Of a stretch of 15,910 nucleotides of DNA, positions 7,549 to 14,705 are shown piece after piece. The first letter of the stretch is position 1. Each line of letters starts with the position of its first letter. The position numbers and the translations under genes were made by a program. The notes under the pieces were generated by a model that was not told the DNA's origin, made no database searches, and saw only the letters and a program-made list of their open reading frames with translations. Source of the DNA: DAOUBP01 sp034432655 (GTDB lineage: Bacteria > Chloroflexota > Anaerolineae > CG2-30-64-16); the NCBI GenBank assembly GCA_034432655.1, contig DAOUBP010000173.1:1-15910 (forward strand). Direction: 5' to 3'.

Positions 7549-9153
7549 TCACACCCCCGCCTTGATCACCGTCAACATCTTGTTCAGCGCGCTCATATAG
7601 GCTTTGGCGCTGGCGACGATGATGTCGGTGTCCGCGCCGTGGCCGCTGTAAGTGCGGACGCGCGGGCCGGCCTGGGTCAGGTAGCCCTCGCCGTGGCCGT
7701 TGCTGCCGTTGCCCCCCTCGGCTGTGGGCTCGATGCGGATGGTCACCTCGCCCACCGCATCAATCCCCTCGGTGACCGCCTTGATGCTGAACTCGGTCAG
7801 TTCGTTGGGCACCTGGGTGATGCGGTTGATGGCCTTGTAGACCGCGTCCACGGGCCCGGTGCCGATCGCCGCATCCTCGCGCACGACGCCGTCGGGGCCG
7901 CGCAGGCGCACGGTGGCCGTGGGGCGCAGGCCGCTGCCGCACGAGACCTGGATATGCTCCAGCCGCCACAGCTCGACCGGCTGGTAGATCTCGTCGTTGA
8001 TGATCGCCTCGATGTCGGCGTCGGCCACGACTTTCTTCTTGTCGCACAGTTCCTTGAAGCGTTCAAAAACCCGGTTCAGTTCTTCAGGTTTCAGTTCGTA
8101 GCCCAGCCCCGCGACTTTCGCCTGGAACGCGTGGCGGCCGCTGTGTTTGCCCAGCACCAGTTTGCTTTCGGTCAGGCCCACCGTCTCCGGCCGCATGATC
8201 TCGTAGGTCAGCGGGTTCTTCAGCACGCCGTCCTGGTGGATGCCGGCCTCGTGGCTGAACGCATTGGCGCCGACAATGGCCTTGTTGGGCTGCACCACCA
8301 TGCCGGTGTAGGCGCTCACCAGCCGGCTGGTGCGCATGATCTGGGTGGTGTCAATGTTGGTGCGCACGCCGTAGACTGTGGGGCGGGTGTGCAGCGCCAT
8401 GACCACTTCTTCCAGCGAGGTGTTGCCGGCCCGCTCGCCGATGCCGTTGACCGTGACCTCTACCTGGCGCGCACCGTTCTGAATGGCGGCCAGGGTGTTG
8501 GCAGTAGCCAGGCCCAGGTCGTTGTGGCAATGGGCGGAGATGATCACGTCCCGCGCGCCGGGCACGTGCTCACGGATGCCCGCGATCAACGCGCCGAACT
8601 CGGCCGGGGTGGTGTAGCCCACGGTGTCCGGGATGTTGAGGGTGGTGGCGCCGGCCTGGATGGCGACTGCCAGCACCTGGTATAGGAATTCAGGGTCGGA
8701 GCGACCGGCGTCTTCCGGCGAGAACTCTACATCCTCGCACAGGCTCCGCGCGTAGGCCACCATCTCGCCCACCCTGCGGACGCATTCCTCCCGGCTGATC
8801 TTGAGCTTGTACTGCAGGTGGATATCGGAAGTCGCCAGGAAGGTGTGGATGCGCGGCCGCTTTGCCTCGCGCACGGCCTCCCAGGCCCGGTCAATGTCGG
8901 TCTTGTTGGCGCGCGCCAGGCCGGCGATGATGGGCGGGTTCTCCAGCCGGCCGGTGTCGCGTGCCACCTGGCGCACAGCCTCGAAGTCGCCCGGCGATGC
9001 GATGGGGAAACCTGCCTCGATGACGTCTACTCCCAGCCGCGCCAGTTGCCGCGCAATTTCCAGCTTCTCGTCAATGTTCAGCGTTGCGCCCGGCGATTGC
9101 TCCCCGTCGCGCAGCGTGGTGTCGAAGATGCGGACGATATCAGTGTTGTCCAT
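7549..9153 (-). CDS. leuA: 2-isopropylmalate synthase
   Basis: LeuA condenses acetyl-CoA with 2-oxoisovalerate, the committed step to leucine. The 534-residue protein has the full domain order of the family. The TIM-barrel start is FDTTLRDGEQSPGATL (10-25), followed by VIEAGFPIASPGD, the metal-binding SAHCHNDLGLATAN, VNGIGERAGNTSLEEV and HEAGIHQDGVLKNP. A linker leads to the C-terminal allosteric domain ending GADTDIIVASAKAYMSALNKML, so leucine feedback control is expected from family knowledge. The start ATG at 9153 follows AGGAAAGGGGG. It differs from the neighbouring cimA in its DGEQSPG motif, so the two synthases have split roles. A short Gly/Asn/Ser-rich stretch (GGNGSNGHGEG) in the C-terminal domain looks like a flexible loop. 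Confidence 0.96.
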   Translation of the reverse strand: MDNTDIVRIFDTTLRDGEQSPGATLNIDEKLEIARQLARLGVDVIEAGFPIASPGDFEAVRQVARDTGRLENPPIIAGLARANKTDIDRAWEAVREAKRPRIHTFLATSDIHLQYKLKISREECVRRVGEMVAYARSLCEDVEFSPEDAGRSDPEFLYQVLAVAIQAGATTLNIPDTVGYTTPAEFGALIAGIREHVPGARDVIISAHCHNDLGLATANTLAAIQNGARQVEVTVNGIGERAGNTSLEEVVMALHTRPTVYGVRTNIDTTQIMRTSRLVSAYTGMVVQPNKAIVGANAFSHEAGIHQDGVLKNPLTYEIMRPETVGLTESKLVLGKHSGRHAFQAKVAGLGYELKPEELNRVFERFKELCDKKKVVADADIEAIINDEIYQPVELWRLEHIQVSCGSGLRPTATVRLRGPDGVVREDAAIGTGPVDAVYKAINRITQVPNELTEFSIKAVTEGIDAVGEVTIRIEPTAEGGNGSNGHGEGYLTQAGPRVRTYSGHGADTDIIVASAKAYMSALNKMLTVIKAGV

Positions 9154-9170
9154 GTGCCCCCTTTCCTACG

Positions 9171-9236
9171 GGTTAAGGCTAAGGTTGAGGCTAAGTTGAT
9201 CGTGACTCAACCTTAGCCTTATCCTTATCCTCAGCC
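9171..9236. repeat. Hexamer array hairpin between the four-helix-bundle gene and leuA
   Basis: The left arm is GGTTAA, GGCTAA, GGTTGA, GGCTAA, GTTGA (9171-9199). After TCGTGAC comes the right arm TCAACC, TTAGCC, TTATCC, TTATCC, TCAGCC (9207-9236). The inner parts (GGCTAAGTTGA and TCAACCTTAGCC) pair almost perfectly, so this is a stem-loop of degenerate 6-base units. The right arm includes the stop codon of the four-helix-bundle gene at 9231-9233. No U-tract follows. Confidence 0.85.
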
Positions 9237-9590
9237 GACCAGCGTCTTAATAATTCTGTTCAAGTCCAGGATCGTAGCGTCGATCAGTTCCTTGACCTGA
9301 TGAAAGCCCTCCGGCGATAGATAACCGAGATCCTTTGCGATCAGGCTCTGATCCTCGACCTCATAGAGGGAACCACGCGAGTTGTAGTAGAACTGCGCTT
9401 TGTCCCGGTTGTGTTGTCTGCCGAAGCCCTCAGCAATGTTACTGCTGATCGAAACAACTGCCCGGCGAATCTGCGAGGTCAGGGCATACTGCTCTTCCTT
9501 CGGAAATCCGTTTGAAAGGCGATAGACCAGAAGAACCAGCTTGTGGGCTGACTGCCAGACCGGCATCTCCGTAAAATGCTGATAGGCCAC
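9231..9590 (-). CDS. Four-helix-bundle protein (S23 / 23S rRNA intervening-sequence protein family)
   Basis: This 119-residue protein resembles the S23/IVP four-helix-bundle family, first known from ORFs in intervening sequences of 23S rRNA genes. Its cellular role is not established. Features of the family are the opening FTEMPVWQSAHKLVLLVYRL, the helix FPKEEQYALTSQIRRAVVSI, the hallmark SSNIAEGFGR at about 49-58, and a C-terminal helix pair containing YNSRGSLYEVEDQ and LIDATILDLNRIIKTL. The GTG start at 9590 is preceded by GGAGGGGGAC. It is not a BCAA enzyme, yet it sits between ilvC and leuA on the same strand, bracketed on both sides by the same CCTYAR hexamer repeats, one of which overlaps its own stop. 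This suggests gene and repeats arrived together, which is inference. Family assignment is firm; function is unknown. Confidence 0.9.
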   Translation of the reverse strand: MAYQHFTEMPVWQSAHKLVLLVYRLSNGFPKEEQYALTSQIRRAVVSISSNIAEGFGRQHNRDKAQFYYNSRGSLYEVEDQSLIAKDLGYLSPEGFHQVKELIDATILDLNRIIKTLVG

Positions 9591-9598
9591 GTCCCCCT

Positions 9599-9648
9599 CC
9601 TCAGCCTCAACCTCAGCCTCAGCCTTAACCTCAGCCTCAGCCTTAACC

Positions 9649-9652
<4 letters not shown>
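9599..9652. repeat. Hexamer CCTYAR array between ilvC and the four-helix-bundle gene
   Basis: Nine consecutive 6-base units run CCTCAG, CCTCAA, CCTCAG, CCTCAG, CCTTAA, CCTCAG, CCTCAG, CCTTAA, CCTTAC. On the coding strand they read GGTTAA/GGCTGA, so every unit carries a TAA or TGA in one frame. The array overlaps the ilvC stop (9649-9651) and ends a few bases before the ribosome site of the four-helix-bundle gene. It is the same family and orientation as 9207-9236. Confidence 0.9.
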
Positions 9653-10671
<1,019 letters not shown>

Positions 10672-10698
10672 GATGAAATGAGCTCCTATAAGTTGTCT

Positions 10699-10787
10699 TC
10701 CGGATTGGAGGCTGTGTGAAGCCTCCTTCAGGTTCAGCCGGTCACCCGCCATGTCCACAGAAACCGGCTAAAGCCTCGCTTCCGGAG
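10699..10787. repeat. Nested inverted repeats between ilvN and ilvC
   Basis: Two stems are visible: GGAGGCT-GTGTGA-AGCCTCC (10707-10726) and a wider stem of AGGTTCAGCCGGT (10730-10742) against ACCGGCTAAAGCCT (10763-10776). TCCGGA palindromes stand at both ends (10699-10704 and 10781-10786). The element fills most of the 123-base ilvN-ilvC gap. There is no U-tract on the coding strand, so it looks like a processing or dispersed-repeat element rather than a terminator. Confidence 0.65.
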
Positions 10788-10794
10788 TGTTTGT

Positions 10795-11382
10795 TTATTG
10801 TTCCGCGTCAATGGCTGTCCGGTCGCCTGCCCCATTTCCATCGGCCGGCGGCAGCCCCGTGAAATGCCCGGAACCGCGCACCATCGCTACCAGGCCGGTG
10901 CGGACCATCTCCAGGATGCCGTAGGGCTCCAGCATCTCGACAATGGACTCGATCTTGGCCTCCGGGCCGGTGACTTCGATGATGACCGACTCGGGGCAGA
11001 TGTCCACCACCTTGGCTTTGTAGATGTCCACCATCTGGTTGATCTGGAAGAGGGTCTGGGGATCGGCGCGCACTTTGATCAGCGCCAGGTCGCGCATGAC
11101 CGCAGGTTGATAGGTGATGTCCTGCACATCAATCACGTTGACCAGCTTAAACAGGTTGTTGGCCACCATCAGCGCGTTGGTCTTGCTGGTGTCCACCACG
11201 ATGGTCATGCGGGAGATATCGGGGTCATCGGTGTGACCTACCGTGAGGCTTTCGATGTTGAACCCGCGGCGGCGGAAGAGGCTGGCGACGCGGGTCAGCA
11301 CGCCGGGCTTGTTCTCCACCAGCGCCATCAGCACATGGGTGGCCTTCTTGCCGTTACCGTTGGAGCGATCCACAAGAGTCAT
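10795..11382 (-). CDS. ilvN: Acetolactate synthase regulatory (small) subunit
   Basis: This 195-residue protein is the regulatory subunit that binds valine-type effectors and activates the catalytic subunit encoded upstream. After a short polar N-terminus the ACT domain is clear: HVLMALVENKPGVLTRVASL (about 16-35), FRRRGFNIESLTVG (about 36-49) and the following SRMTIVV. The second half (VMRDLALIKVRADPQTLFQI onward, including VDICPESVIIEVTG and LEPYGILEMVRTGLVAM) matches the C-terminal domain of the family. The tail TGLPPADGNGAGDRTAIDAEQ is poorly conserved-looking and flexible. The start at 11382 has AAAGGA about 10 bases upstream. It lies 115 bases after ilvB across a repeat-bearing gap. The gene is also called ilvH in some annotations. 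Confidence 0.95.
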   Translation of the reverse strand: MTLVDRSNGNGKKATHVLMALVENKPGVLTRVASLFRRRGFNIESLTVGHTDDPDISRMTIVVDTSKTNALMVANNLFKLVNVIDVQDITYQPAVMRDLALIKVRADPQTLFQINQMVDIYKAKVVDICPESVIIEVTGPEAKIESIVEMLEPYGILEMVRTGLVAMVRGSGHFTGLPPADGNGAGDRTAIDAEQ

Positions 11383-11405
11383 GGTTAGTGTTCCTTTCCG
11401 AGCTT

Positions 11406-11497
11406 ACCTACTGCGTACTACGTATTGCTTATTTCGTGCTCTGTTTCGTTACTGCGCAAGCCCTCTGTCATGACAGAACATGCGGTACGGAATACGC
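11406..11497. repeat. Decayed heptamer array between ilvB and ilvN
   Basis: Units such as CTGCGTA, CTACGTA, TTGCTTA (11410 onward) and GGTACGG, AATACGC (about 11483-11497) resemble the heptamer family at 3374-3478 and 5920-6034, with a central palindrome TGTCATGACA (11466-11475). On the coding strand the array starts directly at the ilvB TAG (TAG followed by GCGTATTCCGTACCGC) and stops just before the ilvN ribosome site. The units are more diverged than in the other two copies. Confidence 0.7.
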
Positions 11498-13201
11498 CTA
11501 TGAGCCACTGGAGATCCGCTCATTCACCGGCCGCCGCAACATCTCGTTCAGCGCCTTGCCGGGCGTCACCATCGGATAGACGTTGACTTCCTGTTCGACG
11601 ACGAAGTCCAGCAGGACCGGGCCGGGATGCGAGCGTGCTTCGGCGATCACCTCCGGCACTTCTTCCTTGGTCTGCGCGCGCATGGCCATGATGCCGAATG
11701 CAGAGGCCAACTTCAGCAGGTCGGGGCAGGAGATGCTCACCTCGGAGTAGCGGTGGTTGTGGATCAGCTCTTGCCACTGGCGCACCATGCCCAGGTAGCC
11801 GTTGCGCATCACCGCGATCTTGATCGGCCGACGTTCCTGCACCAGGGTGGCCAGTTCCGGGATGGACATCTGGAACCCGCCGTCGCCGACCACCGCCCAG
11901 ATCTCCTCGTCGGGCCGGGCAAAGCTGGCCCCCAGCGCGGCCGGGATGCCGAAGCCCATCGCGCCCAATCCGCCCGAGGTGAGCAGGCCGTTCTTCCGTT
12001 CGGTGCGGAAGTATTGCGCCACCCACATCTGGTGCTGGCCTACGTCGGTCACGACTGTGACGTGCGGGCCGGTCTGGCGTTGGAGCTCTTGCAACACGAA
12101 GGGCACATGGAGCGTGCCGTTGTCCTGGACCAGGATGTCTCTGGCACGCGCTTCTTCCTTCCAGGCCTCGATCTGGGCGAACCACTCCGACCGTTCTTGC
12201 CGTTCGATCAGGGGGAGGAGTTGTTGCAACACCTGCTTCACATCGCCCACGATCCCTACGTCGGCCAGCACGTTCTTGTTGATCTCGGCCGGGTCAACGT
12301 CCACATGGATCACGGTCGCATTCTTCGCGTAGGAGCTGAGGTTGCCGGTCACCCGGTCATCGAAACGCATGCCCAGCGCGATGAGCAGATCGGCGGCCTG
12401 GATCGCGTTGTTGGCCCAGGCTTCGCCGTGCATGCCCATCATGCGCAGGTTGAGCGGGTGCGATTCGGGGATGCTGCCGATCCCCAAAAGGGTGGTGGAC
12501 ACCGGGATGTTGCCCTGCTCGGCCAGCCTGCGCAGTTCGTCGTGCGCGCCGGCCAGGATGATGCCGTGGCCGGCCAGGATGACGGGACGCCGCGCGTTGT
12601 TGATGTAGGCAGCAGCCTGCTCCAGTTCGCCGGCAGTCGCTTGTAAGCGGGGGCGATAGCCGGGGAGACGCACCTTGATGGCGTCGTAGTCGAAGTCGGT
12701 GGCCGCAAACTGGACGTCCTTACAGATGTCAATCAGCACCGGTCCAGGCCGGCCGCTGCGGGCGATATAGAACGCCTCTTTCATGACGCGCGGTAGCTCG
12801 CGTACGTCCTTCACCAGGTAGTTGTGCTTGGTGACCGGCAGCGTCACCCCGGTGACGTCGGTCTCCTGGAACGCGTCCGTGCCGACAAAGGCCGATGCCA
12901 CCTGGCCTGTAATCGCGACCACCGGCACCGAGTCCAACATGGCGTCGGCCAGGCCCGTGACCAGGTTAGTGGCGCCCGGGCCCGAAGTGGCCATACAAAC
13001 CCCGACCTTGCCGCTGGCCCGGGCGTAGCCGCCGGCCGCAAAGGCCGCATTCTCCTCATGCCGTACCAGCACATGGTGCACGGGATAGTCCAGCAACGCG
13101 TCATAGACGGGCATGATCGCGCCGCCGGGGTAGCCGAACACCACCTCAACCCCTTCACGCATCAAGCTCTCCCAGACGATTTGTGCGCCTGTGCGTTTCA
13201 T
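11498..13201 (-). CDS. ilvB: Acetolactate synthase catalytic (large) subunit
   Basis: IlvB is a ThDP- and FAD-dependent enzyme that joins two pyruvates, or pyruvate and 2-oxobutyrate, in the first common BCAA step. From the ATG at 13201 it has 567 residues beginning MKRTGAQIVWESLMREGVEVVFGYPGG-like motifs. The catalytic Glu is in VRHEENAAFAAGGYARASG (about residue 49). SGPGATNLVTGLADAMLDSVP and GQVASAFVGTDAFQE follow, then a central FAD domain. The ThDP motif is GDGGFQMSIPELATLVQ running into RNGYLGMVRQWQ. A GTG five codons upstream is possible, but GGGAGGG lies 6 bases before the ATG at 13201, which I prefer. It is the first structural gene after the promoter and attenuator, so it is the most directly controlled, with ilvN next. 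Confidence 0.96.
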   Translation of the reverse strand: MKRTGAQIVWESLMREGVEVVFGYPGGAIMPVYDALLDYPVHHVLVRHEENAAFAAGGYARASGKVGVCMATSGPGATNLVTGLADAMLDSVPVVAITGQVASAFVGTDAFQETDVTGVTLPVTKHNYLVKDVRELPRVMKEAFYIARSGRPGPVLIDICKDVQFAATDFDYDAIKVRLPGYRPRLQATAGELEQAAAYINNARRPVILAGHGIILAGAHDELRRLAEQGNIPVSTTLLGIGSIPESHPLNLRMMGMHGEAWANNAIQAADLLIALGMRFDDRVTGNLSSYAKNATVIHVDVDPAEINKNVLADVGIVGDVKQVLQQLLPLIERQERSEWFAQIEAWKEEARARDILVQDNGTLHVPFVLQELQRQTGPHVTVVTDVGQHQMWVAQYFRTERKNGLLTSGGLGAMGFGIPAALGASFARPDEEIWAVVGDGGFQMSIPELATLVQERRPIKIAVMRNGYLGMVRQWQELIHNHRYSEVSISCPDLLKLASAFGIMAMRAQTKEEVPEVIAEARSHPGPVLLDFVVEQEVNVYPMVTPGKALNEMLRRPVNERISSGS

Positions 13202-13233
13202 GTTTTGCCCTCCCACCGTCGGATATGTGGAAT

Positions 13234-13283
13234 AAAAAACGCCCTCGCCGGGGACGCAACGCAGCGTCCTGCCGGGAGGGCGT
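13234..13283 (-). terminator. Second terminator-like hairpin just before ilvB
   Basis: On the minus strand ACGCCCTC...GGACGC (13283-13264) pairs with GCGTCC...GAGGGCGT (13257-13239) across a TGCGTT loop. Perfect outer (8 bp) and inner (6 bp) stems flank a CCGG-containing internal bulge, and six Us follow (13239-13234). This is an intrinsic-terminator form lying 33 bases before the ilvB ATG, downstream of the attenuator terminator at 13366-13400. A small separate hairpin (CATGCCG-TCAG-CGGCATG, 13296-13313) lies between the two. It could be a second attenuation step or a backup stop. Confidence 0.75.
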
Positions 13284-13365
13284 CTTCGCCTGTGTCATGC
13301 CGTCAGCGGCATGTCCGCCGGGCCGCCTGGCAGTTTGTGACCGTGATGATCAGCGGCCGGGGTGT

Positions 13366-13400
13366 AAAAAGAGAGGGCCTCCCTGGGTGGGAGGCCCTCT
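13366..13400 (-). terminator. Attenuator terminator of the ilv-leu leader
   Basis: On the minus strand AGAGGGCCTCCC (13400-13389) pairs perfectly with GGGAGGCCCTCT (13383-13372) around the loop ACCCA, giving a 12-bp GC-rich stem followed by CTTTTT to 13366. It comes 36 bases after the stop codon of the BCAA-rich leader peptide and upstream of ilvB, with no gene in between to end. Its position and strength indicate conditional termination. Confidence 0.9.
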
Positions 13401-13502
13401 TTCTGGTTCAGGTGCTACCTCGTTCCTGGTGCGGCCTAAGCGGTCCTCCCACGCGGCATAAGCTCCTTGATAACAAGGAGCTTGCTAATGGCGATAAGGA
13501 CC
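13385..13502 (-). promoter_or_regulatory. Pause hairpin and antiterminator segments of the BCAA attenuator
   Basis: Three mutually exclusive pairings can be drawn. Pause structure: AAGCTCCTTG with CAAGGAGCTT (13483-13460, loop TTAT), with an outer GGTCCT (13502-13497) to AGGACC (13447-13442) stem. Antiterminator: GTGGGAGG (13452-13445) with CCTCCCAC (13394-13387), eight perfect pairs plus two more after one mismatch, which uses the 5' arm of the terminator. Terminator: the stem at 13400-13372. The first strand of the pause structure lies in the Leu/Val/Ile codons, so a stalled ribosome would free the antiterminator strand. A ribosome reaching the stop codon would cover it and allow termination. 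Confidence 0.8.
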
Positions 13503-13522
13503 AGGCTGCTGTTGGAAGTCAT
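13436..13522 (-). CDS. BCAA attenuator leader peptide upstream of ilvB
   Basis: A 28-codon ORF begins at the ATG at 13522, about 22 bases after the predicted transcription start, and ends with TAG at 13436. Its core SLVLIAISKLLVIKEL (residues 6-21) is packed with the three regulated amino acids: five Leu, three Ile and two Val in 28 residues. Both hairpin strands of the pause structure are inside the coding part, and its last codons form the antiterminator strand. This matches the design of ivbL/ilvL-type leaders. The ribosome site is weak (GAGAAAG about 10 bases upstream), which is common in leaders. No cellular role for the peptide itself is expected; its translation is the sensor. Confidence 0.85.
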   Translation of the reverse strand: MTSNSSLVLIAISKLLVIKELMPRGRTA

Positions 13523-13551
13523 ACCGGTTGCTTTCTCACGAGATGGCCGAG

Positions 13552-13580
13552 ACTGTAACACAGGTTTTGCGGCTTGTCAA
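13552..13580 (-). promoter_or_regulatory. Sigma70-type promoter of the ilv-leu cluster
   Basis: TTGACA at 13580-13575 is a perfect -35 hexamer and TACAGT at 13557-13552 is a fair -10, separated by exactly 17 bases. The likely start of transcription is the A at about 13544. It lies 42 bases after the stop of the reductase gene and directly in front of the leader peptide, so it should drive ilvB and the genes downstream as a unit separate from the two genes upstream. Confidence 0.82.
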
Positions 13581-13621
13581 TTTTCAGAAATGGGCTATGG
13601 GCTTCCTACCGCCTTGGGCGG

Positions 13622-14608
13622 TCATTTGGGGACTGTGTATACCTCGGGATTCACACAATTCGGCAGCCGCTCCCCGCGCAGCCCCGCCAGCAGGTTCTCC
13701 GCAGCCATCAACGACATCTTCTGACGTGTGGTTACGCTGGCGCTGGCGATATGCGGCACGATCAGGCAGTTGTCCAGCGTCAGCAATGGGCTATCCAGGG
13801 GGATCGGCTCCGGATCGGTGACATCCAGCGCGGCCGCGAAGATGCGCTGATCGCGCAGCGCCTCGTACAGCGCAGCCTGATCCACCACCGGGCCGCGCGC
13901 GGTGTTGATCAGCACCGCAGTTGGCTTCATTAAGGCCAGGGTCTCGCGGTTGATCAGCCCTCGTGTCTGCGCAGTGAGCGGCACGTGCAGCGACACGAAG
14001 TCAGACTCCCGGAGCAGGGTCGGCAGGTCAACCGGGGTCGCGTTCAGGCCGGCCGGCGGCCCCGGGAGCGACGGGTCGTGGTAGAGCACGCGCATGGCGA
14101 AGCCGGCCGCGCGGCGCGCCATGGCCTGGCCGATACGGCCGAAACCGATCAACCCCAGCGTTGCGCCGTACACGTCCTGTCCCAACAGCAGCGAAGGCCC
14201 CCAAGTCTTCCAGCGGCCGGCGCGTACGAAACGTTCCCCCTCAACCACGCGGCGGGCCGCAGCCAATAGCAGCGCAAATGCGAAATCGGCCGTGGCATCG
14301 GTAAGGATGCCGGGCGTGTTGCCCACCGGAATGCCGCGCGCGGTAGCAGCCGGCACGTCAATGTTGTCGAAGCCCACCGCGTGATTGCTGATCACCTTCA
14401 GGCTGGGCCCGGCTGCGTCCATCACCTCTCCGTCAATCCGGTCGGTGAGCAGGCACAGCAGGCCGTCAACCCCGCGCACGCGCGCCAGCAGGGTGTCCCT
14501 GGGCGGCGGCAGCTCGTCGGTCCAGAGATCCACCTCACAGAATTCCTGTATCAGTTTCAGGCCCTTGTCCGGGATGATGCGGGTGACGAAGACTTTGGGT
14601 TTGGTCAT
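13622..14608 (-). CDS. D-2-hydroxyacid dehydrogenase (glyoxylate/hydroxypyruvate reductase type)
   Basis: This 328-residue protein belongs to the NAD(P)-dependent D-isomer 2-hydroxyacid dehydrogenases and is most like glyoxylate/hydroxypyruvate reductases (GyaR/GRHPR type). The N-terminal substrate domain has SNHAVGFDNIDVPAATARGI. The Rossmann motif is GFGRIG at 155-160, with Asp178 ending the second strand (YHDP), which tends to favour NADH. The catalytic triad is Arg238 (NTARGP), Glu267 (DPEP) and His286 (PHIAS). The ATG at 14608 has AAGGA about 9 bases upstream. It lies just upstream of the ilv promoter and the downstream cluster has its own promoter, so it may not be functionally linked. 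Exact substrate (glyoxylate, hydroxypyruvate or another 2-oxo acid) cannot be told from sequence. Weak ACCGCC/GGCGGT hairpin sequence follows its stop without a U-tract. Confidence 0.88.
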   Translation of the reverse strand: MTKPKVFVTRIIPDKGLKLIQEFCEVDLWTDELPPPRDTLLARVRGVDGLLCLLTDRIDGEVMDAAGPSLKVISNHAVGFDNIDVPAATARGIPVGNTPGILTDATADFAFALLLAAARRVVEGERFVRAGRWKTWGPSLLLGQDVYGATLGLIGFGRIGQAMARRAAGFAMRVLYHDPSLPGPPAGLNATPVDLPTLLRESDFVSLHVPLTAQTRGLINRETLALMKPTAVLINTARGPVVDQAALYEALRDQRIFAAALDVTDPEPIPLDSPLLTLDNCLIVPHIASASVTTRQKMSLMAAENLLAGLRGERLPNCVNPEVYTVPK

Positions 14609-14637
14609 AGTTCGGTTCCTTTGCGCAAATCAGTTAC

Positions 14638-14694
14638 GGCAGAGTTCGCATCCTCAGATGCCGCCTGTTCGCATCTGAGGATGCGAACTCCGCC
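14638..14694. repeat. Near-perfect 24-base inverted repeat
   Basis: The arm starting GGCAGAGTTCGCATCCTCAG (14638-14661) is followed by a 9-base loop (CGCCTGTTC) and a complementary 24-base arm (14671-14694); 23 of 24 positions pair. It lies in the 97-base gap between the DUF2891 gene and the reductase gene. No T-run follows on either strand, so it is not a classical terminator. Its perfection suggests a recent dispersed palindrome. Confidence 0.9.
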
Positions 14695-14705
14695 ATGTGT
14701 GATGT

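Noticed and set aside
13321..13366. Second leader peptide containing LIITVTN between the two terminators
   Set aside because: The frame has no ATG, GTG or TTG start and no ribosome site, so I cannot support it as translated.
13411..13419. Possible T-box core (GGTAGCACC) in the ilvB leader
   Set aside because: It resembles the T-box GGTGGNACC, but the UGGN bulge needed to pair with the tRNA end is altered and no stem I with a specifier loop is seen; the leader peptide and pairings explain the region better.
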